Assembly (NCBI GenBank): GCA_964605185.1 | Contig: CAZSBF010000003.1 | Location: 15,582 to 79,581 of the forward strand | DNA: 64,000 bases | Direction: 5' to 3' | Source: JACRIM01 sp964605185 | Lineage (GTDB): Bacteria; Planctomycetota; Phycisphaerae; UBA1845; UTPLA1 | The notes under the pieces: model-generated | The model's database searches: none | What the model saw: the letters and a program-made list of their open reading frames with translations, nothing else | Told to the model about the DNA's origin: nothing | Part shown: piece after piece, positions 54,130 through 62,945 of the stretch | Layout: every line of letters begins with the position of its first letter | Position numbering within the stretch: position 1 is the first letter of the stretch | Position numbers and translations under genes: made by a program

Positions 54130-55803
54130 ATGTCGAAGAGTCGAGACGTATTAATCCTCGAAGCATTTCCCGATGAGCTTCGACTCGCCACGGCCCGAGA
54201 GTCGCACGGCGTTGTCACCGTTTCTCATTTGTCATCGTTCTGGTGCCGCTCGAAGTCGGACGACACCTCCGCGCTGTGCGATCAGACGACCCTTGACGCA
54301 CTCGTCGCCTATGTCGAGGAACGCGGATGGGCCGGACGGAGCCTCATCGGTCTCGTCGGCGGTCCCGGCGTGTCCTGCCAGCATTACGACCTGCCCCCGC
54401 TCAAAGGCCCGGCCCTTCGACAGGCCGCGCTGCTGAAGCTCAAGCAACATCTACACTTCGAAGTCGCGGATGCCGCCGTGGCCATCGACTCCATGCCGCG
54501 AGCCGAAGGTCTGACCGGCAACCAACAGCGCGTCAACGCCACCGCAATTCAGAGGGACATCGCACAGGCCGCCATCGCCCTGGCCGGCGCCGCGCGATTA
54601 AAGCTCACCGTCCTCACCGCGGCACCGGCGGCGTGCGCCAGGCTTGCCGCCGACCGACACGCCGACGCGGGATCATGCCGCGCCATCCTCTCGGTGGACG
54701 AAAGCTCCAGTACGCTGGTTGTGCTAAACGGCACCACACCGTTTGTTACAACCGAGTTGCCCTTTGGCGCAAACGACCTCACCACCGCACTGATGCGCCC
54801 GATCATCAACGGCGATAACGTCATTCAGCTCGATGAAACGGCGGCCCGCGCACTACGCGATGAAATCGGCGTACCCGCTCCGCAACAGGAAGTCGTTTCC
54901 CTCCAAGTCCGCGGCGAGAAACTTCTGCCGCTTATTGAACCCGTCCTGCAAAAGCTCTCCAAGAACCTAACGCAATGGTTGGCCTTCGCCGGCACATGTT
55001 CGGGCGGAGCCACCATTTCCTCCGTCGTCCTCACGGGTGCGAAGGGCACGATCAACGGCCTCGCACCCTGCCTCGCCTCTCGAACTGGCGTCGCCGTGAC
55101 CTCGGCCCGATCGCTCGAGGGCATGGTGTCTCTGGGCGATGGCATGGAGAACACCGAGCCGGAATCCCTCGGGCTCATGGTTGCCGCCAGCCGCTGGGGG
55201 CGGACGCTCCCCGACCTGATTCCCGAAGAAACAAGACGCGAAGTGCGCACGGCGCGAATCCGCAAGTGCATCACCTTCGCCGGTCCCGTCGCCGCCATCG
55301 TGATGTTGAGCCTTGGCGTGATGTTTGATCGCACCGGAAAGTCACTTGCCAACGAAATTGACGCCCACTCGCAGCGCCTCGCCGCCGCGCAGGAGATTCT
55401 CACGAATCGAACACGGCTCGCCGCCGACGCGCAGGCCACAAAGAAGCTAATGGCTCAGGTCGAATCATTCGTGGCGGATTCGCCGTCCTGGACCGGTATC
55501 TTCAAGGAACTCTCGTATCGGCTCCCGTCGCAATTGCGGGCGCTGGATTACTCATGCCGGATCAACGGACGCAAGACGACGCTCATCGTAAAGGCCGGTG
55601 TTCACAGTCAAGGTACGCCTCACACGTTCGACGATCTCGTCACCCAGACATTGAACTCGCTCGAACGCAGCGCCCTCTTTCAGCGCGTTGAAGTCTCCGT
55701 GAATCGATCACCGCAGACCGAAGATCCCAATGCCGACGGAATTCTCAGTATTGAACTGGTGTTGTCCCGCGCTGCGCGATTACCGGGGGAGGCGTCCAAG
55801 TGA
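54130..55803 (+). CDS. PilM-PilN/GspL-like fusion protein
   Basis: About 557 residues from ATG 54130. The first 380 residues resemble the actin-like PilM/GspL cytoplasmic domain: RSLIGLVGGPGVSCQHYDLPPLKG, LKLKQHLHFEVADAAVAID and SVDESSSTLVVLNG. A membrane helix (FAGPVAAIVMLSLGVMFDRTG) then follows, and a PilN-like periplasmic part (LANEIDAHSQRLAAAQEIL...LSYRLPSQLRALDYSCRING). So it joins two proteins that are separate in most type IV pili, as in GspL. It connects the ATPase to the periplasmic complex. Confidence 0.82.
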   Translation: MSKSRDVLILEAFPDELRLATARESHGVVTVSHLSSFWCRSKSDDTSALCDQTTLDALVAYVEERGWAGRSLIGLVGGPGVSCQHYDLPPLKGPALRQAALLKLKQHLHFEVADAAVAIDSMPRAEGLTGNQQRVNATAIQRDIAQAAIALAGAARLKLTVLTAAPAACARLAADRHADAGSCRAILSVDESSSTLVVLNGTTPFVTTELPFGANDLTTALMRPIINGDNVIQLDETAARALRDEIGVPAPQQEVVSLQVRGEKLLPLIEPVLQKLSKNLTQWLAFAGTCSGGATISSVVLTGAKGTINGLAPCLASRTGVAVTSARSLEGMVSLGDGMENTEPESLGLMVAASRWGRTLPDLIPEETRREVRTARIRKCITFAGPVAAIVMLSLGVMFDRTGKSLANEIDAHSQRLAAAQEILTNRTRLAADAQATKKLMAQVESFVADSPSWTGIFKELSYRLPSQLRALDYSCRINGRKTTLIVKAGVHSQGTPHTFDDLVTQTLNSLERSALFQRVEVSVNRSPQTEDPNADGILSIELVLSRAARLPGEASK

Positions 55804-56390
55804 ACTCACTAATGAGGAAATTGCGATTATGGGTGCCGCCGGTTGCCGCGATTTGTGCGGTGATTCTCTCGGCCAACTATGGATTCTCAAAGCGCGGAGT
55901 CGCCGCGGAGCGGGTTCAGGAACTCAAGCAAATAGGTTCGCGCCTGAGCCAGGCATCGGAACTGGTCACCCTCGGCACCGCCCGTCCTGAAACGCTTGCG
56001 GAAATCAAATCACTCCGTCAGGACTTTGAACTCCGAATGAGCGAATCGATCAAGCCCGGTGTCGTTCAGGGGCAACTGGTCGCCTCGGCGCGCTCGACCG
56101 GCCTTGAGTTGCGCGAAGTGCGCCCTATGACGGAACGTTCCGGTCCTCAATCCCCCGGCGATGCGGTCTTTCCGGCATATCGCGTGACCGTGGAGGGGTC
56201 GTACCGACAGATCTCCGAATTCATGCAAGCCTGCAAGGCTCAGCGCGTTCCGGCCCGGGTTGCCTCGTTCCAGGTAGCGCCGGCGATGGACGCGCAGGGC
56301 AAACCGAAAGGGCCGCTGAAGGCCGAGTTGGTCATGGAGTCTTTTGTTCCGAAGGCCGCGGAACCAACGAATGCGACGGGATCAAAATGA
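55800..56390 (+). CDS. PilO/GspM-like alignment protein
   Basis: A 196-residue protein from GTG 55800. One N-terminal membrane helix (LWVPPVAAICAVILSANYGF), a coiled coil (RVQELKQIGSRLSQASELV), then a ferredoxin-like periplasmic domain with YRVTVEGSYRQISEFMQACKAQR. The size and order fit PilO. It overlaps the previous gene by four bases. Confidence 0.8.
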   Translation: MNSLMRKLRLWVPPVAAICAVILSANYGFSKRGVAAERVQELKQIGSRLSQASELVTLGTARPETLAEIKSLRQDFELRMSESIKPGVVQGQLVASARSTGLELREVRPMTERSGPQSPGDAVFPAYRVTVEGSYRQISEFMQACKAQRVPARVASFQVAPAMDAQGKPKGPLKAELVMESFVPKAAEPTNATGSK

Positions 56391-56935
56391 CCATGCCAAC
56401 CAGGAAACAACTCACGATTATTGCGCTTGGCATCGCTTTCGTAGGGTGGCGTGCTTCGGGGATGGTTCAGAAGTACTTTCCGGCGGCCACAATCGCCGAG
56501 ACGCCTTCATTGGAAACAGCGGAAGAGACGGCGACAACGGTTCGAGCCAGCGCGGAACCCAAGCCGGAGCCACTATCGGAAACGGTACTGGAAGCGCATC
56601 GCGTAATCGAAGCACGATCATGGGGCCGAGACCCGTTTGATCCGTCACCGTTCATCGAGAAAACGCCGACGGTCTCCACGACAGTAGAGGCCGCGCCGGA
56701 AAAACCGGCCCCGGCGGCGCCAACCGTCAAGTTCAACGGCGTGTCGCGCAAGGGAGCGCGGTGGTTGGCGGCCGTCGACGGTTCCATCGTCGGCGTCGGT
56801 GATGTCCTTCAGGGCAAGTACCGCGTCGCAGCCATTACGAACAGTTCGCTCACCCTCGTGAGCGATGGGTGGGCCTTTCAGTATGACCTGGGAGAGAAGG
56901 CCGGCCAGGTTCGGCCTTGGACGGAGAATCCATGA
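56387..56935 (+). CDS. PilP/GspC-like linker protein
   Basis: A 182-residue protein with one membrane helix (KQLTIIALGIAFVGWRASGM), a Pro/Ala/Glu-rich spacer and a small beta domain (VKFNGVSRKGARWLAAVDGSIVGVGDVLQGKYRVAAITNSSLTLVSDGWAFQYDLG), as in PilP or the HR domain of GspC, which link the inner-membrane complex to the secretin. Ends by overlapping the secretin start. Confidence 0.82.
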   Translation: MTMPTRKQLTIIALGIAFVGWRASGMVQKYFPAATIAETPSLETAEETATTVRASAEPKPEPLSETVLEAHRVIEARSWGRDPFDPSPFIEKTPTVSTTVEAAPEKPAPAAPTVKFNGVSRKGARWLAAVDGSIVGVGDVLQGKYRVAAITNSSLTLVSDGWAFQYDLGEKAGQVRPWTENP

Positions 56936-58914
56936 AGCGTTGGAAGAGAGAAACCATGCTTGCATTAACACTACTCGCATTAATTGGTTGGTCAGGCTTC
57001 GCGGATGAGCCGGACAAGTCCCCTCCAAACGACAAGCGGACCATCTCGCTGAACATCAAGAAGGGCGACATCGGTGACGCGTTGCGTTTGGTGGCGGAAC
57101 AGGGCGGCTTGAACCTCGTCATCGGCCCCGAGGTGAAGGGCGAAGTATCGGTATACCTCACCGAGGCGACGCTTGAAACCGCGCTGAAGGCCATCGCCCA
57201 GAATAATGGGTTCGCTTACAGCATGGATGACACCGTCATTTCCGTTGCCAAGGCGTCAGACAAGACCGGCCCCGAAGTCACTCCGCCCGTCATCACGCGA
57301 ATCTTCACGCTCCGCTCGCAGGACGCAGAGCGCGTCAAGGATGCTCTGGAGTTCGCCCTCTCCAAGTGGGGAAAGATGAAAGTCCTGAACCAGAACAGCC
57401 AGGGCGGTTATGGCGTTCAGCGACTCAGCAGCCTCGGCGGCGATCTGAACAGCAACAGCTCGGGCAGCGGCTTCAGCAACGGTGGTTCCTTCGGCAACAA
57501 CGGCGGTAGCAGCGGGTTTGGCGGCGCCAGCGGATTGTCCGGCGGCCCAGCTCAACCGCAGCAGCAGGCCATGACGCAGGACAGTGCCCGCAATGCCCGT
57601 ACGCTCATCGTGACGGACCTTCCTGAACATGTCGAGCGAATCTCCGGCCTCATCGCCGATCTGGATCGTCTCCCGCCGCAGGTGTTGATCGAAGCACGCA
57701 TCGTTGAAATGAGCACCGATCTCCAGCGCCGCCTCGGCATCGACTGGAATATCAGCGCCCTCGCCAACGGTCCCGTCCTTAATCATGGATGGCCGCTGCG
57801 AAACAGTGCCGGCTTTGCGTCCGGCTCGCAGATTCAGCGAACCTTCACCGGAACGCCTTATCAATCCGCCGGTCTCGCACTCGGCACGGTGGATTTCTCG
57901 CAGTTCACCGCCCTCGTGCAGGCCAACCAGAGCGATACTGCGATTCGACTCCTCGCGAACCCGCGCCTGCTTGTTTACAACAACCACAGCGCGAGCATCC
58001 TCGTCGGCGAGCGATACCCGATTCTGCAGGCCAACATCTCCAACTTCGGTACCGCCACCGAATCGTTGCAGACCTACATCCCCGTCGGCGTGCAGCTTGA
58101 AGTCACGCCCACCATCATGATGGACGGCGCGATTTCGCTCCTCGTCCACCCCGCGACCAGTGCCCTCGGTGACGACGTCGTCGGCACCACCGGCCTGCAT
58201 GTCGCCCGCATTCGCACGCGCGAACTCGACACGCGCGTCATCATGCAGGACGGCCAGACGATTGTCCTCGGCGGCCTCATCAGCGATCGCAAGACGCATC
58301 AGGCCAACAAGGTCCCCGGCCTTGGCGACGTGCCCGTGCTCGACTGGGTCTTCCGCCAGGAGAACCCGCGCTCCGAGCGCGTCGACCTGCTCATCTTCCT
58401 CACCGCCCGCGTGGAGAACTCCACACAGATCACCGAGCGCGATCAGAAGGTTTATGACATGTACAAGCCGCACTTCAAACACGTTGAGCGGCTGCAGGAT
58501 GTCCCGTTGCACTTTGAAATTCCGACGGAATACGAGCCGCCCAAGCCCATGTTCACCGATCCGCCCGCCTCGACCGACGGCGACGACGAAATGGGCGAAG
58601 CCGGCGAAGAGGGTGCATCCCCCGCCAAGAATGAAACGAGCCAGCCCTCAAGGACCGGCTCGATGAAGCGCCCGCCCGTCATTCGCGAAGAACCGAGCAA
58701 GACCAAGCCCGTCGCCAATGCGGAGCCGGCGATCGAATCCCGCGCCGAAGTCGAAGAAGTCCCGGGCATGCCGGACGACGAGCCTGCCGCGCAGGGACAG
58801 AGCTACTCCGAGATGGAAATGGTCGGACCGCCGGTGTCGGCAAACACGAACCACCTCCGATTCCATGGCCCAATGATCTACGCGTTGACCGACTCCGACA
58901 TCGTTGAAGAGTAA
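56932..58914 (+). CDS. outer membrane secretin, GspD/PilQ family
   Basis: About 660 residues. Signal peptide (MLALTLLALIGWSGFAD) and the short N0-like domain (ISLNIKKGDIGDALRLVAEQGGLNLVIGPEVKGEVSVYLTEATLETALKAIAQNNG) are followed by a Gly/Ser-rich spacer (residues about 160-210), an N-domain with NARTLIVTDLPEHVERISGLIADLDRLPPQVLIEARIVEMS and the secretin beta-barrel with VIMQDGQTIVLGGLISDRKTHQANKVPGLGDVPVLDWVFR. A tail of about 130 acidic, Pro-rich residues follows the barrel. The protein starts at the ATG in ATGA overlap. Confidence 0.95.
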   Translation: MKRWKRETMLALTLLALIGWSGFADEPDKSPPNDKRTISLNIKKGDIGDALRLVAEQGGLNLVIGPEVKGEVSVYLTEATLETALKAIAQNNGFAYSMDDTVISVAKASDKTGPEVTPPVITRIFTLRSQDAERVKDALEFALSKWGKMKVLNQNSQGGYGVQRLSSLGGDLNSNSSGSGFSNGGSFGNNGGSSGFGGASGLSGGPAQPQQQAMTQDSARNARTLIVTDLPEHVERISGLIADLDRLPPQVLIEARIVEMSTDLQRRLGIDWNISALANGPVLNHGWPLRNSAGFASGSQIQRTFTGTPYQSAGLALGTVDFSQFTALVQANQSDTAIRLLANPRLLVYNNHSASILVGERYPILQANISNFGTATESLQTYIPVGVQLEVTPTIMMDGAISLLVHPATSALGDDVVGTTGLHVARIRTRELDTRVIMQDGQTIVLGGLISDRKTHQANKVPGLGDVPVLDWVFRQENPRSERVDLLIFLTARVENSTQITERDQKVYDMYKPHFKHVERLQDVPLHFEIPTEYEPPKPMFTDPPASTDGDDEMGEAGEEGASPAKNETSQPSRTGSMKRPPVIREEPSKTKPVANAEPAIESRAEVEEVPGMPDDEPAAQGQSYSEMEMVGPPVSANTNHLRFHGPMIYALTDSDIVEE

Positions 58915-58937
58915 ACAATCCCGCAGACTGGTGAGGA

Positions 58938-59468
58938 ATGATGACACTTAAGAATTGCTCCCTGGCGATCGTTGCACTTGTTGCTATCCCGCTTCTCGCG
59001 GGCTGCGGCTCAATGTTCAGGAAGGACAACACCACGCCGGCCGCTCAGTTGGACCCGGCCGATCAGAAGAAACCGTTGTCGCCGGTGGAGGCCGAAGAGG
59101 CCTTTGCTCGGGCGCAGGGTGAAGGCGTGCAGTATGTGCAGGCCGGCCGATACGGACTTGCCATCGGCGCGTTCGAAGCGGCCTTGGAAGTGCGACCCGA
59201 CTCGACCGACGCCTTGTTCAACCTCGGCGCCTGTCACGAAGCCATCGGCGACCCGCTTCGAGCCATCAACTATTACCGAAGAGTCCTGGCGGTGACGCCG
59301 GACGATCCGGATTGTTATCGCAATCTCGGCACCAGCTTTATTAAGCTCTACCACCGCGAACAAAGCCCGGCCTGGAAGAAGATGGCCGAGGACTCGTGGC
59401 GAAGGTCGCTGCAACTGCAGCCGAATCAGCCCGAAGTAAAGACGTTCCTCGCCTCCTTGGCGAAGTAG
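58938..59468 (+). CDS. TPR lipoprotein
   Basis: The 176-residue protein starts MMTLKNCSLAIVALVAIPLLAGCGSM, with a lipobox (LLAGC). Residues 50-150 form TPR repeats (GVQYVQAGRYGLAIGAFEAALEVRPDSTDALFNLGACHEAIGDPLRAINYYRRVLAVTPDDPDCYRNLG). A pilotin-like role for the secretin would fit its place, as pilotin PilF also has TPRs, but this is inference. Confidence 0.85.
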   Translation: MMTLKNCSLAIVALVAIPLLAGCGSMFRKDNTTPAAQLDPADQKKPLSPVEAEEAFARAQGEGVQYVQAGRYGLAIGAFEAALEVRPDSTDALFNLGACHEAIGDPLRAINYYRRVLAVTPDDPDCYRNLGTSFIKLYHREQSPAWKKMAEDSWRRSLQLQPNQPEVKTFLASLAK

Positions 59469-59501
59469 GTTCGATCACGCCGGTCGACAAGGGCAACTGC
59501 C

Positions 59502-60434
59502 GTGCTTTCACCCGCGCAGATTATCGAGGTGATTCGCAAGAATCCGCGCATCCCCGCGCCGTCGCAGACGGTCTTCAAGATTCTGTCCCTCACCCGTGAT
59601 CCCTCGTGCGACATGAACAAGGTCGCAGCGCTAATCGCCAGTGACGCGGGCTTGACGGCCCAGTTGCTTCGCGAGGTCAACAGCGCCCTCTACGCCGGCA
59701 CGAAGGCGACCTCGTCCGTGGCGCAGGCCTGCCTGCGCATCGGCCTCAAGCGTGTACGCTCGGCGGTCATTAATCAGCACGTCGTCAGCGGCCTCGGCAA
59801 GAGCTGCCCACCGGGCTTCGATGCGAACCGACACTTCCAAGCGGCCCTCGCCACCAGCGTCGCCGCACACGACCTCTGCAAAGATATCTGCCCCGAGCAG
59901 GCGGACGACGCCGGAACGGCAGGCCTGCTTTGCGACTTCGGCATCGGCCTGTTGGCCTATGGCGTGCGCGAGGACTACCAGCCGGTCCTAAACGAATTGA
60001 AGAAGCAGCCCACCGCTCAGTTCCACACGCTGGAGCAGCGAATCATCAAGGTGACGCACTGCGAGGTTGGCGCCGCGGTGCTGACCGACTGGGGACTCGA
60101 CACGCACATCATCGATGCCGTGCGGCACCATCACTGCGAACCGTCCGCCGCCGCCAAACAGGAGCTGGCCGTCTTCTCACGCATCATCACGGCCGCGGTC
60201 ACGCTGGCGCGCCTCGCGCTCGATGGGTCGGACATGGACGTGGTGACGACGCTGTTCGAACAAGTGGAGTCGATCACCAAAAACGCCGATGCCGTGGTGT
60301 CGCGATTGCTGGATTCGCTCGTCGGCCACCTGCAGGAGTCGGCGCGGATGCTGGCCGTTGAGATCGGCGAGACCAGCGACATGGAAGATAACTTGCAGAG
60401 CATCATGAACGATCTTCAGGCGATCGTTGGATGA
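59502..60434 (+). CDS. HDOD domain signalling protein
   Basis: A 310-residue protein, GTG start at 59502. HDOD core: IPAPSQTVFKILSLTRDPSCDMNKVAALIASDAGLTAQLLREVNSALY and CLRIGLKRVRSAVINQ, with TLEQRIIKVTHCEVGAAVLTDWGLDTHIIDAVRHHHC near the end. HDOD proteins act in signalling, often in motility or cyclic di-GMP responses. It follows the pilus locus after 33 bases and is closed by a hairpin shared with the bactofilin gene. Confidence 0.9.
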   Translation: MLSPAQIIEVIRKNPRIPAPSQTVFKILSLTRDPSCDMNKVAALIASDAGLTAQLLREVNSALYAGTKATSSVAQACLRIGLKRVRSAVINQHVVSGLGKSCPPGFDANRHFQAALATSVAAHDLCKDICPEQADDAGTAGLLCDFGIGLLAYGVREDYQPVLNELKKQPTAQFHTLEQRIIKVTHCEVGAAVLTDWGLDTHIIDAVRHHHCEPSAAAKQELAVFSRIITAAVTLARLALDGSDMDVVTTLFEQVESITKNADAVVSRLLDSLVGHLQESARMLAVEIGETSDMEDNLQSIMNDLQAIVG

Positions 60435-60473
60435 GCGGTGCTTTCCGTCAGGGGATCGAATTCAGTGCAACGA

Positions 60474-60513
60474 AAAGGCCCCGCCGATCCATCGGCGAGG
60501 CCTTTGCATTTTC
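60474..60513. terminator. bidirectional terminator between HDOD and bactofilin genes
   Basis: AAAGGCC (60474-60480) pairs with GGCCTTT (60499-60505), with CCGCCGA/TCGGCG inside around TCCA. TTTGCATTTT follows on the plus strand and a matching A run gives T residues for the minus strand. Confidence 0.82.
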
Positions 60514-60527
60514 GTGATTCACCTCGA

Positions 60528-61010
60528 TCAGCCCGGGACGCGGATCTCGGTCGGGCGCGGGCGCGGCGCCGCGGGGGCCATCGGCTGCGCCGGGCGCATG
60601 CCTTCGGGCGTCGATGGCGTCGGGCCGCCGATGGACATTTCCGATGTCGGCGGTCGGCGGGCGGGCTGCTCGGCCGCACCCTGACCGACGACCACGTTGC
60701 CGACGAAGATGGCTCCATCGGCGATCTCCAGGCGCGTGGTCCGCAGGTCGCCCTCCATCTTGGCCGTGGCCAGGAGGTGGAGCTTCTCGCTCACGAACAG
60801 GTTTCCCTTGCACTCGCCCTCGACGCGGACGTTGGCCGCCTCGACATTGGCCTGCACGCGGGAACCTTCCGCGATGTGCAGGGTGCCCTTGGATTTGATG
60901 TGCCCGTCGAAGCCGCCCTCAATTCGGACGCCTTTTTCGAAGGACAGTTCTCCCTTGAATTTCGCATCGGCCCCGATGACGGTCGGGAATTCGCCGGTTG
61001 CTTCCGCCAT
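60528..61010 (-). CDS. bactofilin-family cytoskeletal protein
   Basis: The 160-residue protein from ATG 61010 (MAEATGEFPTVIGADAKFKGELSFEKGVRIEGGFDGHIKSKGTLHIAEGSRVQANVEAANVRVEGECKGNL). Repeated short beta strands with a period of about 16-18 residues are typical of bactofilins, which self-assemble into filaments without nucleotide. The tail is Pro/Ala-rich. Bactofilins take part in cell shape and pilus placement in other bacteria; its position next to the pilus locus may be relevant. Confidence 0.9.
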   Translation of the reverse strand: MAEATGEFPTVIGADAKFKGELSFEKGVRIEGGFDGHIKSKGTLHIAEGSRVQANVEAANVRVEGECKGNLFVSEKLHLLATAKMEGDLRTTRLEIADGAIFVGNVVVGQGAAEQPARRPPTSEMSIGGPTPSTPEGMRPAQPMAPAAPRPRPTEIRVPG

Positions 61011-61305
61011 GATACTTTCCTCCCAGCGCCGGCTAGGGCGCATCTATGCTTAGAACGAGATCGGTTGGATTCCCTCCCTGGAAAGGCGGGCCAGTATAGC
61101 AGGGGGGCCCGGCGGTGCAAAGAAGGGCGGATTTGTTGGGGGTCTTGCGGATCGGCGGGTCGGCTGGCGTAATGAAACCGTAGATTTCACAGATTGTTGC
61201 AGAGAGTGGACGGGTGTTTGGCATGCACCGCCTCGCCTCCACAGTGAAGGAGGAACCAAAGCAAATGCGTGCGGCGGGATTTGATAGCTGGTCCAAATTT
61301 GAGAT

Positions 61306-62928
61306 TTACGTAGCCTCGTCTCCTGCCTCATCCTCAAACTTGCCGTAAACGCCTTCAATAAACTCCGCGTCCTCGCTCGACATCGACATACTCTGGCGGT
61401 ATTCCAGCGCCTCAGCATCGGCAGTGTATTCAATCTCGCCCTCATGCTCTTGCACAACTTTCAAGATTGCCTCGAAGGGAGTGCGAAAGAACTCCTTCCG
61501 CGGATTCACCTTATTGACGCGAAGTTCATGGAGCGTGCGGTGAATGGCGATTTCCAAGGCAGGAGCATCCTCGGACGAAACCATCATGTGAATATCAAAG
61601 GGAAACGGCACCGACGCATCGCCCAGCTCTTTGACGCGGTCATAGGGTTCAAGCCGTCTTGTCATTCCGACCTTGAAGATTCCTTCGCCAAATGAGCCGA
61701 TATTGGAGACAACGTAGATATGGCCGGCCTTAGTCAGTTGCGCCTGGGCAATCGCGCGCTGCGATTTTGCTTCGGCTTCGGCAAGTTGCTGCTTTAGTTG
61801 TTCAACCTCGGCCGCGTGCTCTTCCTTCGCATCGGCCATTGCCTTCTCCAGAGCATACTGAATCGCGCTTCGTTCACGATCCAAACGATCTACTTCGCTT
61901 TGTACCTCGCGTTCCCGGGACTGTTCTTCACGAATTCTTGCCTTAATGCGAGCCTGCTCCTCGCGTTCGGCGGCAACTCGTACGATTTTCTCGAATCCGT
62001 TCTTGAGTTCCTGGACGTATTCCGTTTCCTCAGATTCGGAAACGACTATTCCGATTCCTCTGCACTTCTCAATGACAGCCAAGAGCCGCGATTTACAATT
62101 CGCAAAATTATTCACTGTCAACGACTGCCCGATCCATTTTACATTGTCTTTGAGGTAACGAGCGCCGATGTCTTGACACTCGCTCGATAATTTTTCTTGC
62201 TGCGCATCCCGATCGGATCGGTCCAGGTGCAGCTTTCGTAAGTGCAGCCCGGTGGTACGGAGTTCAGACTTCAGTATTCGATTCTCGTTAGCAAGATTGT
62301 CGAACGAAATATTCTTGGATTGAAAATCGCGCTCACGAGCTTCGAGGTCCTTGAGTCTTGCGTCAAATTCTTGCTCAAGCCTCATTCGCTGCTCGTTCAG
62401 CCGGTGTTTCTCCTCTGTCACGTCTTGAAGAAAGTTAGCCCGTTCCTTCTCCCACTCAATTTCTAATCGAGATCGTTTCTCTCTAATTTCACCCTCAAAT
62501 TTTATTCGCTGCTCGTACAGGCGGTGTTTTCCCTCTGTTGCGTCTTGAAGCAAGTTAGCCCGTTCTTTTTCCCACTCAGCTTCTAATCGAGATCGCCTTC
62601 CCTTAATCTCACTCTCAAGCTGCTGCAACTTAACAACCCGCTCGCGCTCAAGTTCAGCTTGCATATCATCAATTCTTGCCTGTAACTCGGCAGATTGAAG
62701 TGCCAGCTTCTCCTTTTCCTCATTCAACGCAGCATGGAGAGCCGCGAATTCCTCTTGTTTCTTTGACTCGTATTGACGAATGTTTATTTTCGCCTGACGG
62801 AGCTTCAAAATATCTTTTTCAGTTCTGGCGCGTGCATCCAATGCTTGATGCCGCCTTGCCTCCAAGGCGAAATACATGCCCAAGCCGCCCAACAGCATTC
62901 CCAGCACCGACGCAATGACATACCACAT
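61306..62928 (-). CDS. membrane-anchored coiled-coil protein with T5orf172/GIY-YIG-like end
   Basis: The 540-residue protein starts with a membrane helix (WYVIASVLGMLLGGLGMYFAL). Residues 30-230 are a long coiled coil holding a tandem repeat of about 40 residues (RSRLEAEWEKERANLLQD and RSRLEIEWEKERANFLQD). Residues 230-330 resemble DUF4041. From about 405 the segment HIYVVSNIGSFGEGIFKVGMTRR...DRVKELGDASVPFPFDIHMMVSSEDA...LEIAIHRTLHELRVN is a T5orf172/Mug113-type GIY-YIG-like domain, known in phage proteins. The lower GC than neighbours suggests transfer. A defence or DNA-processing role is possible but unproven. Confidence 0.75.
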   Translation of the reverse strand: MWYVIASVLGMLLGGLGMYFALEARRHQALDARARTEKDILKLRQAKINIRQYESKKQEEFAALHAALNEEKEKLALQSAELQARIDDMQAELERERVVKLQQLESEIKGRRSRLEAEWEKERANLLQDATEGKHRLYEQRIKFEGEIREKRSRLEIEWEKERANFLQDVTEEKHRLNEQRMRLEQEFDARLKDLEARERDFQSKNISFDNLANENRILKSELRTTGLHLRKLHLDRSDRDAQQEKLSSECQDIGARYLKDNVKWIGQSLTVNNFANCKSRLLAVIEKCRGIGIVVSESEETEYVQELKNGFEKIVRVAAEREEQARIKARIREEQSREREVQSEVDRLDRERSAIQYALEKAMADAKEEHAAEVEQLKQQLAEAEAKSQRAIAQAQLTKAGHIYVVSNIGSFGEGIFKVGMTRRLEPYDRVKELGDASVPFPFDIHMMVSSEDAPALEIAIHRTLHELRVNKVNPRKEFFRTPFEAILKVVQEHEGEIEYTADAEALEYRQSMSMSSEDAEFIEGVYGKFEDEAGDEAT

Positions 62929-62945
62929 TGGTAAGGCCCTCTTTC

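Noticed and set aside
57256..58512. 418-codon minus-strand open frame opposite the secretin
   Set aside because: The secretin on the plus strand is certain; this is its complement.
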